NCBI GenBank assembly: GCA_937995495.1
Contig: CALKKA010000065.1
Span: 1-16,611 of the forward strand
Source: an uncultured Phycisphaerae bacterium
GTDB lineage: Bacteria > Planctomycetota > Phycisphaerae > Sedimentisphaerales > Anaerohalosphaeraceae
Direction: 5' to 3'
Length of the DNA stretch: 16,611 bases
This document shows positions 1 to 6,612 of this stretch, piece after piece. Each line of letters starts with the position of its first letter. Positions within the stretch are counted from its first letter, which is position 1. The notes under the pieces were generated by a model. The model was not told the DNA's origin. It ran no database searches and saw only the letters and a list, made by a program, of their open reading frames with translations. Position numbers and translations under genes: made by a program.

Positions 1-1
1 G

Positions 2-151
2 CGCGCGGCGTTTCGTCTTTATGCCAAACTGCTGGCCACGGTCAAAGACGAAGAACTATGCGGAGTGTTATTGGAACTGGCCGAGGAAGAGATGCGGCAT
101 GTTTTACAGCTTGAGCGGGAATACGAAGCCATTACACATCATGAGCTTTGA
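2..151 (+). CDS. Ferritin-like/rubrerythrin-family protein, C-terminal part (5' truncated)
   Basis: The reading frame is open from the window edge (first full codon at base 2) to a TGA, giving 49 residues; the start lies outside the window. The fragment is an amphipathic helix pair with the run LAEEEMRHVLQLE, an E-x-x-H-type motif like the last metal-binding helix of rubrerythrin-type four-helix bundles. By family knowledge such proteins bind a di-iron centre and act in oxidative-stress defence or iron handling; here only the last helix is visible, so function is inferred. The next gene begins 3 bases after the stop and has the same fold, so the two are probably co-transcribed paralogues. Confidence 0.6.
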   Translation, partial: RAAFRLYAKLLATVKDEELCGVLLELAEEEMRHVLQLEREYEAITHHEL

Positions 152-154
152 CGG

Positions 155-607
155 ATGCCTGATTTTTATTCCATTGAGGATGTCCTCTCGTTCGCAATCC
201 GTTTAGAGCAGGCCGCGCAGGAGTTTTACCGGCTTCTCAGCCAAAAGTCCCACAACCAGCCCGTTGCCCAATTCCTGATGACACTGGTCGCCGAAGAAAA
301 ACTGCACGAAGCGCAGCTTCGACAAATACTCGACGAGCGGGGAGCTGCGCTGAATCATTCCATCTCAGCCGAGGAAGTGAACCGTTATGTGCAGGCCATG
401 AAGGTGTCAGAATCACTGGATTACACCAGCGCGGTGAAGCTTGCAATGGATAAAGAAAAAGCCGCCGAAATGCTGTATTCAGTGCTCGCCGGCGTAATAG
501 ACGATGCCACCCTGAAAGAGATGTTTTTGCTTCTTTCCACACAGGAAAAGGCGCATAAGAAGTTTTTCGAGAAAGAATACCGCCGCATCCGCGTCGGTAA
601 AAATTAG
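155..607 (+). CDS. Ferritin-like domain protein (rubrerythrin family, no rubredoxin domain)
   Basis: This 150-residue protein looks like a complete four-helix-bundle ferritin-like domain. Candidate di-iron ligands are E18 in the first helix, E48-x2-H51 in the second, E101/E105 in the third and E131-x2-H134 in the fourth, the spacing expected of rubrerythrin-type proteins. No C-x-x-C rubredoxin module is present, so electrons would have to come from another protein, and no signal peptide is seen, so it should be cytoplasmic. By analogy it could be a peroxidase or iron-binding protein, but the activity is not shown by the sequence. It follows the previous ferritin-like gene by 3 bases, which suggests translational coupling, and converges on the YbjQ gene. 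The ATG at 155 gives a normal family N-terminus (SIEDVLSFAIRLEQAA). Confidence 0.8.
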   Translation: MPDFYSIEDVLSFAIRLEQAAQEFYRLLSQKSHNQPVAQFLMTLVAEEKLHEAQLRQILDERGAALNHSISAEEVNRYVQAMKVSESLDYTSAVKLAMDKEKAAEMLYSVLAGVIDDATLKEMFLLLSTQEKAHKKFFEKEYRRIRVGKN

Positions 608-624
608 GGCGCCCCGGGCCACCC
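599..624 (-). terminator. Weak intrinsic terminator candidate after the YbjQ gene
   Basis: Read on the minus strand, GGGTG pairs with CGCCC (one G-T wobble) around an 8-base loop and is followed by TAATTTTT. It lies just after the ybjQ stop and overlaps the stop of the converging ferritin-like gene. The stem is short, so this is only a candidate. Confidence 0.3.
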
Positions 625-630
625 GTAATA

Positions 631-945
631 TTATTCGACAACCACAGCAGTCCCGTAGGCAAGGATCTCTGAGGCGTTTTGCATGATCATCGAAGTCGCA
701 AATTTCATCCCGACGACTGCGTTGGCGCCTTTGCTTTCAGCCTCGGCGACCATTCGGTCGATCGCCTGTTCCCGGGACTCGGCCATCATCTTGGTGTAAT
801 CGCTGATCTCGCCGCCGACGATATTTTTCAGCCCTGCCATAATATCTTTTCCGACATGGCGGGCGCGGATCGTGTTGCCCCGGACCAGTCCAAGTTGCTT
901 GACAATCGTTTTTCCTTCAATGTAAGGTGTTGTTGATATCTGCAT
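631..945 (-). CDS. ybjQ: YbjQ / UPF0145 family protein
   Basis: The 104-residue product matches the YbjQ/UPF0145 family over its whole length: an N-terminal STTP-x2-EG-x-TI segment, the central GL-x-NIVGGE-x2-Y run (residues about 38-50), a long helix, and GANAVVGM followed by a C-terminal strand (GTAVVVE). The family has been called heavy-metal-binding or oligomerising (pentameric in solved structures), but its physiological role is not established. It is the last gene of the minus-strand series, only 4 bases after the anti-sigma stop. An AAGGAGGT Shine-Dalgarno 7 bases before the ATG overlaps the last anti-sigma codons, so it is very likely expressed with the sigma/anti-sigma pair. Confidence 0.85.
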   Translation of the reverse strand: MQISTTPYIEGKTIVKQLGLVRGNTIRARHVGKDIMAGLKNIVGGEISDYTKMMAESREQAIDRMVAEAESKGANAVVGMKFATSMIMQNASEILAYGTAVVVE

Positions 946-949
946 GTTG

Positions 950-1396
950 CTACCTCCTTATGTCTTTGTAGGGATCTTTTTTCCGTAAGTAAAGCCGTTC
1001 TCTCAGCACGGAGACGAACAGGATCGCCAGGCCCCCGATCAGGGCGACGAGTCCGACCTTTAAGACGATGTCCACCGTCGGGTCCTGAATGATCTCTTCG
1101 ATGAGCCTAAAGCCGCCATAGATCAGCAGGATGATCGCCGCCACCGACACGAGAAGCCAGCCAAGCGTCCGTTCAAATCGGTTGTAGATATTTTTCCAGT
1201 AGTGCTGCCAGAGCTCGTCCGTGGGCTCTGTCAATGCCACTTCATCAGCGAGTTGCTTGAGGTCTTTGAACTCAGCAAGCTCTTTTTTGCAGTCGGGGCA
1301 TTGGTCAAGATGCTCGGTGAACATCTTTTTCTGGTGTTCGTCGAGCTCATTGTCCAGGTAACCCATCATCAAGCCTTTATAGTCGGGACACGTCAT
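950..1396 (-). CDS. Anti-sigma factor with zinc-finger (ZAS/zf-HC2) domain and two membrane helices
   Basis: The 148-residue protein has the ZAS signature C3-x25-H29-x3-C33-x2-C36 (HLDQCPDC), typical of anti-sigma factors that bind their sigma partner through a zinc-containing N-terminal domain. After a linker come two hydrophobic segments, about residues 78-97 and 109-131, and a short basic tail. This suggests a membrane-anchored factor that holds the ECF sigma until a signal arrives. In the RsrA/ChrR class the Cys-rich site can sense redox state; whether this one does cannot be seen. Its ATG overlaps the sigma stop as ATGA, classic translational coupling of a regulator with its inhibitor. 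Anti-sigma factors with one TM are commoner; two TM leave only a tiny exposed loop, so signal sensing may occur in the membrane or through a partner. Confidence 0.85.
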   Translation of the reverse strand: MTCPDYKGLMMGYLDNELDEHQKKMFTEHLDQCPDCKKELAEFKDLKQLADEVALTEPTDELWQHYWKNIYNRFERTLGWLLVSVAAIILLIYGGFRLIEEIIQDPTVDIVLKVGLVALIGGLAILFVSVLRERLYLRKKDPYKDIRR

Positions 1397-2058
1397 AGCA
1401 GGCCCCCTTTCTTATCATCTAATAGTTCCCTGAGTTTTTTACGCGCGTAATATAATCGACTCATGACCGTGCCCTTGGAGTACAAAAGGGTCTGGGCAAT
1501 CTGGTCGTATGAGAAGTTTTGAAAATGTCTGAGGATGATCACTTCGCGGTGTTTTTCGTCAAGCTGTCCGATCGCCTGCCAGAGGCGGTCTTTGGCCTCG
1601 TTTCGTTCGGCGATCATTTCAGGGTCGAAGGAATGTTTTTCATCTTCAATGACGATCGGTTCTTCGGCCCCGTCGAGACTTTGTGTTTTTTTGTTTTTAA
1701 ATTTTCGAAGATGGCTAAAGCATTGGTTTTTCAATATCTGGTAGAACCACGGAAAAAATTTGTTGTCTGCACTGAGGGTATCGAGTTTTCGATAAGCCTT
1801 GAAGAAAGCCTCTTGTGACAAGTCGAGGGCGTCCTGCCTGTTACCGACATAGCCCAATGCGATAAAATAAGCGTCTTTCATATATCTGTTCACAATAACC
1901 TCGAACGCCTTCCTGGAGCCGTTGCGGCACTGCTTGATGGCAGCCAATTCAGTTGTACAGGGGCTGTTCACGCTTGCGACTCCAGGTCGGCCAGTTCCGG
2001 TTTTAGTATTATTATTTGGGTTCGTTCTCGTATCCATAGACGCAGGGGCAGGGGTCAT
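1393..2058 (-). CDS. ECF-type RNA polymerase sigma-70 factor
   Basis: Numbered from the ATG at 2058, sigma region 2 spans about residues 52-118 (DALDLSQEAFFKAYRKL contains the core-binding helix) and region 4 about 155-212, with a helix-turn-helix (SYDQIAQTLLYSKGTVMSRL). The middle linker is charged, as usual for ECF factors, and there is no region 1.1 or 3. It would direct RNA polymerase to a small regulon under control of the overlapping anti-sigma gene. The start is uncertain. The span uses the ATG at 2058, 25 bases after a plausible transcription start but with AAGGA 17 bases away, too far to be good. A GTG at 1971 has GGAG 8 bases upstream, drops 29 low-complexity residues and gives 192 aa, the usual ECF size; I consider it at least equally likely. 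Confidence 0.88.
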   Translation of the reverse strand: MTPAPASMDTRTNPNNNTKTGTGRPGVASVNSPCTTELAAIKQCRNGSRKAFEVIVNRYMKDAYFIALGYVGNRQDALDLSQEAFFKAYRKLDTLSADNKFFPWFYQILKNQCFSHLRKFKNKKTQSLDGAEEPIVIEDEKHSFDPEMIAERNEAKDRLWQAIGQLDEKHREVIILRHFQNFSYDQIAQTLLYSKGTVMSRLYYARKKLRELLDDKKGGLL

Positions 2059-2089
2059 TATTCAATAAAAACTTGTCCTTTTGGGTTTT

Positions 2090-2117
2090 ATTGTCGGCAA
2101 TGTAGACCAGAATACAA
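2090..2117 (-). promoter_or_regulatory. Candidate sigma70-type promoter for the sigma/anti-sigma/ybjQ operon
   Basis: On the minus strand TTGTAT (2117-2112) and GACAAT (2095-2090) are separated by 16 bases. Transcription would start near 2083, in the 84-base gap between the transporter stop and the sigma start. It has the same 16-base spacing as the stronger promoters in this window, which raises my confidence, but the -10 box matches only four of six consensus bases. Confidence 0.4.
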
Positions 2118-2142
2118 GAAATATTTACTGCCTCTGGCCCCG

Positions 2143-4083
2143 TTAACTGTTTTTGGCTTTGCCGGCAGCGAGCCTGTAGAGCCGCAGGGTTAACAGTCCC
2201 AGCAGCACAACGCCAAAGATCGCCCCGTAAGGGAGCTTCCACAGCGGCAGGTCGATATCGCGTTGTTTCAGGAGCACAACCGGGATCGCGATGAGAATCC
2301 CCATGAGTGCCTCCCCGGTGACCAGGCCAGAGGCGAACAGTAAACCATTGCTCCCGGCAGTTTCTGAGACGACCTTTGATTTTGATAAAATGCGACCCGC
2401 CATAAAGTGGACCAGTCCGCCCACAAAGATAGGCACAGACAGTTCAAATGGAAGATAAACCCCGACGGCAACAGCCAGAACAGGCATGCGGAAATTTGAT
2501 CCTGCACGCACCAGCCAGCAATCCAGCATGATAATACCCACGGCCAAAGCCATACCACCAAATACAAATACCCACGGCAGCCCGTCCCCAAACACACCTT
2601 GGGCAATCGAAGCCATCAGGTTGGCCTGCGGTGCGGCCAATGCATCCGGACCCGCACCAGGTGTGCCCGCAAAGCCATAAGCCTTGTGCAGCAGCACCAG
2701 GACCGGCCCGATCACCAGCGCCGCTGAGATCGTTCCGACAATCTGCATGATTTGCTGGCGATACGGGGTGGCCCCGACAATCTGACCGGCTTTGAGGTCT
2801 TGCATATTGTCCCCTGCGATCGCTCCGGCACAGCAAACCACGCTGCCGACGATGATCGCCGCGGCCGGGCCGTTGACGGCGCCCTTGCCCATCAGCAATA
2901 CCAACAGCAGAGCAGACACCATTACCGTAGCGATCGTCAGCCCCGACAGCGGATTATTCGAAGAGCCGACCAGGCCTGCCATGTAGGCCGCAACGCCGGA
3001 AAAAATGAAGCCGGTAACAACCATGGTCACCGCCATTGTCAGCGATACCGAAAGATCCTGCACAAAGAACTGATACACCACGAACAGCGGGACAATCGAC
3101 GCGACGATCAGCACCAGCACCCACTTCATCGGGATATCTTTGTCTTCTCTTTTGACGGCTGCGGTTCTTTCCGGGTCTTTGTAGGCTTTTAAGCCACTGA
3201 GGATGCCTGTCAACAGTGAGCTTCGCATATGGAAGATCGTCCAGAGCCCACCGACAAGCATGGCCCCGACGCCGAGATAGCGGGTTTGGGTTGACCATAG
3301 AAACTCGGCATATTCAAATGCGCCTATGGCCTGTCCCGCCAATGCGTGGCCTTGCGGGTGGGCAGGCCAGTCCTGCAAAGCCGCATAAGCCGGAATAACG
3401 ACCAGCCAGTTTAAGGCTCCACCAAGAAAAACTAATACAGCAATATTGAGCCCCACAATATAGCCGACACTGAGCAAGGCAGGGCTGAGCTTTGACCCGA
3501 AAAAGGCGATGCTTCCGCCAACGCGTGCGCCGCCAGAAACGGCCTCCGGCCAGAACCCCAATCCATTGGCGCCCAACTTGAACAGGCCCCCAAAGATACC
3601 CGCGTGAACCAGGTGCTTGACACCCTTGCCATGCTGGCCGGTTTCAAGCACTTCGGCCGTAGCAACGCCTTCCGGGAATTTCAAGTCGCCCTGAACGATC
3701 AATGACCGTCGCAGGGGAATCGTAAATAGAACGCCCAAGATGCCACCAAAACCTGCAATAACAAGGATCCAGAAAATATTGAACGCCTGCCAGAAATCCA
3801 GGATGATCAGGGCGGGCATGGTAAAGATTACGCCGGCGGCCAGCGATTCACCCGCGGATGCGGCGGTTTGAACGATATTGTTCTCCAGGATATTGCTTTT
3901 ACGGAACAGGCGAAGAACCCCCATCGACACAACCGCGGCAGGGATCGAGGCCGAGACCGTCATGCCCGCAAACAAGCCCAGATACGCATTGGCCGCCGAT
4001 AGAATGACCGACAGCAAAACACCGAGTAGGAATGCCTTGACTGTGATTTCCGGAAGCGATTGACCTGAAGAGCTGTGGTCCAC
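2143..4083 (-). CDS. OPT-family oligopeptide/metal-chelate transporter
   Basis: The 646-residue protein is strongly hydrophobic with many predicted membrane helices and bears OPT-superfamily signatures in order: NIVQTAASAGESLAAG (about 69-84), FPEGVATAEVL (136-146), NPLSGLTIATVM (377-388) and GDNMQDLKAGQIVGATP (424-440). Members move oligopeptides or metal-chelator complexes into the cell by proton coupling; substrate cannot be told from sequence. Length fits the bacterial TIGR00733-like subgroup. The start is GTG at 4083, with AAAGGA about 6 bases upstream. Another GTG or ATG further in would cut into the first conserved segment. The gene has its own promoter and is followed after 84 bases by the ECF sigma gene on the same strand, so it may be read through into that operon. 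A regulatory link between transport and the sigma factor is only inferred. Confidence 0.9.
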   Translation of the reverse strand: MDHSSSGQSLPEITVKAFLLGVLLSVILSAANAYLGLFAGMTVSASIPAAVVSMGVLRLFRKSNILENNIVQTAASAGESLAAGVIFTMPALIILDFWQAFNIFWILVIAGFGGILGVLFTIPLRRSLIVQGDLKFPEGVATAEVLETGQHGKGVKHLVHAGIFGGLFKLGANGLGFWPEAVSGGARVGGSIAFFGSKLSPALLSVGYIVGLNIAVLVFLGGALNWLVVIPAYAALQDWPAHPQGHALAGQAIGAFEYAEFLWSTQTRYLGVGAMLVGGLWTIFHMRSSLLTGILSGLKAYKDPERTAAVKREDKDIPMKWVLVLIVASIVPLFVVYQFFVQDLSVSLTMAVTMVVTGFIFSGVAAYMAGLVGSSNNPLSGLTIATVMVSALLLVLLMGKGAVNGPAAAIIVGSVVCCAGAIAGDNMQDLKAGQIVGATPYRQQIMQIVGTISAALVIGPVLVLLHKAYGFAGTPGAGPDALAAPQANLMASIAQGVFGDGLPWVFVFGGMALAVGIIMLDCWLVRAGSNFRMPVLAVAVGVYLPFELSVPIFVGGLVHFMAGRILSKSKVVSETAGSNGLLFASGLVTGEALMGILIAIPVVLLKQRDIDLPLWKLPYGAIFGVVLLGLLTLRLYRLAAGKAKNS

Positions 4084-4136
4084 GATTTTCCTTTTAAGAT
4101 TTCATGGTTAGGGTTTGTTTTGAATTCCGCGACTTG

Positions 4137-4164
4137 ATTATCGCTTTGATCGCATGAAAAACAA
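4137..4164 (-). promoter_or_regulatory. Promoter of the OPT transporter gene
   Basis: On the minus strand TTGTTT (4164-4159), a 16-base spacer and GATAAT (4142-4137) form a good housekeeping-type promoter. The leader to the GTG at 4083 would be about 45 bases. It lies back to back with the promoter of the phosphofructokinase gene. Confidence 0.6.
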
Positions 4165-4196
4165 GAAAATTCGCTGTTTCCAGGCCCAATTGGAGC

Positions 4197-4224
4197 TTGT
4201 GTTTTTTTGCCGAAACGGTATAAT
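4197..4224 (+). promoter_or_regulatory. Promoter of the PPi-phosphofructokinase gene
   Basis: TTGTGT (4197-4202) and a perfect TATAAT (4219-4224) are separated by 16 bases. Transcription would begin near 4231, leaving a leader of about 54 bases before the ATG at 4285. This excludes upstream in-frame starts such as the TTG at 4207, which lies within the promoter. Confidence 0.7.
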
Positions 4225-4284
4225 CGCCAGCCCGAAAAGCTTAAAAACAGTATTCACTCTAAAGACACGAAAGGTCTAAAAATC

Positions 4285-5481
4285 ATGGCAAACGCAGTTG
4301 TCAGTCAATCCGGCGGCCCGACCGGCGTCATTAATGCCTCGCTCGTAGGCGTCATCGGCGAGGTGTGCAAGCACAAGGCAATCGAAAATGTCTATGGCGG
4401 CGTCCACGCAGTGGCCGGTATCGTCGAGGAAAAGTTTGTCGATCTGAGGCAATTATCGATTAAAACCCTCGAAACCGTTGCCTTTTCGCCGTCATCGGCG
4501 CTGGGTTCCAGCCGTGACAAGCCCGATGCAGAATACTGCCAGCGTGTGCTGGATGTTTTCAAGAAGCGCGATATTCAGTATTTCTATTATATCGGCGGGA
4601 ATGATTCGGCCAACACCTGTTATCTGATCAACGAGATGGCGATGAAGACCGGTTACGACTTCAAGGCCTTCCATGTCCCGAAGACCGTTGACAATGACCT
4701 GCTTGTGACCGACCACTGTCCCGGTTTCGGCACCGCGGGTAAGTTCGTGGCCTGTGCTCTGATGGGCGACGACTTAGACAATCGGGCACTGCCGGGTGTT
4801 AAGATTGATGTCATCATGGGCCGGCACGCCGGCTTCTTAACAGGTGCGGCGGCACTGGCTAAACAGCGAGAAGATGACGGACCCCATTTGATCTACATTC
4901 CCGAACGGGCGGTTTCGATGGATAAGCTTCTCGGTGATGTGGATGCCTGCTATAAGAAACACGGGCGCTGTGTCGTTGCTGTCAGCGAAGGGATCGGCGA
5001 TACGGACGGTGTCACCTGGGCAGAGAAGCTGGCTGAAAATGCCGAACGTGATGCCCATGGTAATGTGCAGCTTTCCGGCACCGGGGCCCTGGCCGACTTC
5101 CTGTCCAGTCAGATCAAGACCAACCTGAAGATCAAACGCGTCCGCGCTGATACCTTTGGGTATCTGCAGCGCAGCTTTGCAGGCTTGCAGTCCGAGACGG
5201 ATGTTGAAGAAGCGGCCGAATGCGGCCGTCAGGCAGTCCGGATGTCACTGAAACATGACAATGGCTCGGTCGCCATGAAGCGAACCGGCAATGGCACTGA
5301 TTATGGTGTGGAATACTTCCGTACGGATCTGGCGAATGTAGCCGAGCATACCAAGAGTGTGCCGGATGAATATATCAATGCCGATGGCAACGGCATGACC
5401 GAGGCGTTTCTTGAATACGCCCGGCCACTGGTTGGAACGCTCCCTACGACTGCGTATCTGGGCAACCTACCAACAGTTTAA
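4285..5481 (+). CDS. pfp: Pyrophosphate-dependent 6-phosphofructokinase (PPi-PFK)
   Basis: The 398-residue enzyme would phosphorylate fructose 6-phosphate to the 1,6-bisphosphate in glycolysis, probably reversibly and with pyrophosphate as donor (EC 2.7.1.90). The PFK fold is shown by the N-terminal SGGPTGVINA loop, GGNDSA at 104-109, PKTVDND at 132-138 (base D136) and MGRHAG at 178-183. Two positions separate PPi- from ATP-dependent enzymes: D107, where E. coli PfkA has Gly104, and K133, where PfkA has Gly124. Both residues are the PPi type. N106 replaces the Asp usual in GGDDS; as I recall, GGND occurs in some PPi-PFK subfamilies. The start is the ATG at 4285, inside a leader that begins after the TATAAT promoter, with AAAGGT about 10 bases upstream; it gives MANAVVSQSGGPTG, the normal N-terminus. 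It is a single-gene unit closed by a strong terminator. Confidence 0.9.
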   Translation: MANAVVSQSGGPTGVINASLVGVIGEVCKHKAIENVYGGVHAVAGIVEEKFVDLRQLSIKTLETVAFSPSSALGSSRDKPDAEYCQRVLDVFKKRDIQYFYYIGGNDSANTCYLINEMAMKTGYDFKAFHVPKTVDNDLLVTDHCPGFGTAGKFVACALMGDDLDNRALPGVKIDVIMGRHAGFLTGAAALAKQREDDGPHLIYIPERAVSMDKLLGDVDACYKKHGRCVVAVSEGIGDTDGVTWAEKLAENAERDAHGNVQLSGTGALADFLSSQIKTNLKIKRVRADTFGYLQRSFAGLQSETDVEEAAECGRQAVRMSLKHDNGSVAMKRTGNGTDYGVEYFRTDLANVAEHTKSVPDEYINADGNGMTEAFLEYARPLVGTLPTTAYLGNLPTV

Positions 5482-5502
5482 TACTGGCATGAGTCAATGC
5501 AA

Positions 5503-5534
5503 AACGCCCGGCGGTAAACTGTCGGGCGTTTTTT
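5503..5534 (+). terminator. Intrinsic terminator of the phosphofructokinase gene
   Basis: AACGCCCGGC (5503-5512) pairs with GTCGGGCGTT (5521-5530) over 10 pairs, one of them G-T, around an 8-base loop. T-run 5529-5534 follows. This is a textbook rho-independent terminator 21 bases after the stop codon. Confidence 0.9.
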
Positions 5535-5629
5535 AATGCTGCTCGCCTCTGCCATAAGATGGTTTCAGAAAATTCGTCCCAAGTGCCGATATAAAGATAT
5601 AAAAGATTGCTAACCATACAAGGACGCCT

Positions 5630-6112
5630 GTGGAGTACAAGATCGCGAAAGACCCTGATGCCTTGCTGGAACTGCTTGCAGAGCACGAGCGGGCTATCGC
5701 ACGGCTATACCGGGCGTATGCGTCACGCTTCGATGAGCATGCCGGCTTTTGGACGAACCTCGCCGACGAAGAGCTCAAGCACTCAGCGTGTCTGAACAAA
5801 CTTCGAACCCTCTCTCAGGAAGATGATACCTTTGTTATTGTCGAACGCTTCTCGGTTGACGCGATTCAGTTCTCGATTCGCTATATTGAGGAGTTAATCG
5901 AGCGCGCTAGCCAGCCTGATTTCAAATTTATTAATGCCTTTTCAATAGCAACCAAGCTGGAAGAATCGCTGCTTGAAAAAAACTTTTTCGAGGTCCTCTC
6001 CGGTGACAGCCAGGAAGTTCAAGAGGTGTTGGATTTTCTCACTAATGAAACGGAGCGGCACTCCAAAATCCTTATCGAAGCCCAAAGGACCCCGGAAGGC
6101 CCCGCCTACTAG
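5630..6112 (+). CDS. Ferritin-like domain protein (rubrerythrin-like), third paralogue
   Basis: The 160-residue product has the four-helix pattern of ferritin-like proteins. Candidate metal ligands are E20 in helix 1, E48-x2-H51 in helix 2 (DEELKHSACL), E111/E112/E116 in helix 3, and E140, E142 and H144 in helix 4. The last motif is ETERH rather than the usual E-x-x-H, so metal-site geometry may differ from the gene at 155. The start is GTG at 5630 with AAGGA 5 bases upstream; no in-frame ATG would preserve helix 1. No rubredoxin domain or signal peptide is visible. It is monocistronic between a terminator and the candidate origin region. Function (peroxide or iron handling) is inferred from fold only. 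Confidence 0.7.
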   Translation: MEYKIAKDPDALLELLAEHERAIARLYRAYASRFDEHAGFWTNLADEELKHSACLNKLRTLSQEDDTFVIVERFSVDAIQFSIRYIEELIERASQPDFKFINAFSIATKLEESLLEKNFFEVLSGDSQEVQEVLDFLTNETERHSKILIEAQRTPEGPAY

Positions 6113-6170
6113 TCAACGGCTTTCTGTTATTTTAAAAAAAGGCATCGCTTTAAATGGGGCACAACCAGTG

Positions 6171-6197
6171 TTGACAACCTGTGAGTTCTTTTGTAAT
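6171..6197 (+). promoter_or_regulatory. Candidate promoter reading towards dnaN
   Basis: A consensus TTGACA (6171-6176) is followed after 15 bases by TGTAAT (6192-6197). The spacing is short, and an alternative -10 two bases further (TAATAA) is poorer. The first CTGTGAGT repeat lies in the spacer, so that repeat could be an operator. Confidence 0.35.
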
Positions 6198-6292
6198 AAA
6201 CGTCAGTGTTTATCTGTGAGTTTTAGCGCGCGCTCAGAATCCCTGTGAGTCTTTTTAAATGTAACAGCCCTGGGCGGTTGTTTGTTTACACT

Positions 6293-6301
6293 TTATCCAC
6301 A
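6293..6301 (+). promoter_or_regulatory. DnaA box (TTATCCACA)
   Basis: This is an exact match to the consensus 9-base DnaA box, 90 bases before the AT-rich tract and 312 bases before dnaN. It could serve origin binding or DnaA control of dnaN. Confidence 0.6.
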
Positions 6302-6336
6302 GCCCCGAATTGTCCTTTTCCAGGCCTAACTCATTC

Positions 6337-6355
6337 CCTGCAAACCACTTGCAGG
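6337..6355. repeat. Inverted repeat (7-bp stem)
   Basis: CCTGCAA and TTGCAGG flank a 5-base loop (ACCAC). There is no following T-run, so it is not a terminator. It lies between the DnaA box and the AT-rich tract and could be a protein site or a single-strand hairpin of the origin. Confidence 0.45.
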
Positions 6356-6501
6356 AAGCTCTGTTGGATAACTCACAATCTCACCGTCCATATGACAAAT
6401 AAGAATAATTTTTTCTTTTAATTATTATACTAATCAATCCCCTACAAGACCTTGTTAAAGCATTTTCGTTGGTCTGTTTTGTTTAAAAAACTTGTTTTTC
6501 G

Positions 6502-6533
6502 GGGGCTAAAAGTCTTCCCAAAGCCCCTTTTTT
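6502..6533 (+). terminator. Terminator or attenuator hairpin before dnaN
   Basis: GGGGCT (6502-6507) pairs with AGCCCC (6522-6527) around a 14-base loop, followed immediately by TTTTTT (6528-6533). It would end plus-strand transcripts 80 bases before the dnaN start. Either it shields dnaN from upstream reading, with a dnaN promoter after it, or it acts as an attenuator in a long dnaN leader. Confidence 0.6.
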
Positions 6534-6612
6534 CGGGTACAGTATCGCAAAGAATTACTGGAGGCCAAAAACCACATGGAAGGCCAAAGTCAGAACCCAA
6601 GAAGAGGATCCT

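Larger units (their letters stand above)
6180..6377. repeat. Four dispersed TGTGAGT repeats in the candidate origin
   Basis: TGTGAGT occurs at 6180-6186, 6215-6221 and 6244-6250 on the plus strand and once inverted (ACTCACA, 6371-6377). The three direct copies are all CTGTGAGT, followed by T-rich sequence, with start spacings of 35 and 29 bases. Under equal base use one expects about 0.06 copies in 500 bp on both strands. They may bind a regulator or be lineage-specific origin elements; no known motif is matched with confidence. Confidence 0.55.
6113..6612 (+). other. Gene-free region upstream of dnaN: candidate replication origin (oriC)
   Basis: These 500 bases hold no convincing gene. They contain a perfect DnaA box, a near box TGTTGACAA (6169-6177, 7 of 9), an AT tract at 6391-6431 with only five G/C, four TGTGAGT repeats, a small hairpin and a terminator-like hairpin. 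Origins commonly lie beside dnaN or dnaA and combine DnaA boxes with an AT-rich unwinding element, so the position and content fit. Against it, only one box is perfect and dnaA itself is not in the window. A dnaN regulatory region with coincidental features is the alternative. Confidence 0.4.

Noticed and set aside
2268..3298. Long frames on both strands inside the OPT transporter gene
   Set aside because: They are shadows in a GC-rich membrane-protein gene, with no family resemblance or Shine-Dalgarno.
4207..4284. Upstream in-frame extension of the phosphofructokinase gene to TTG 4207
   Set aside because: It would begin inside the TATAAT promoter, and the ATG at 4285 gives the family N-terminus.
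5588..5603. Tandem GATATAAA as -10 of the third ferritin-like gene
   Set aside because: Good -10 look, but no acceptable -35 at 15-18 bases; left uncalled.
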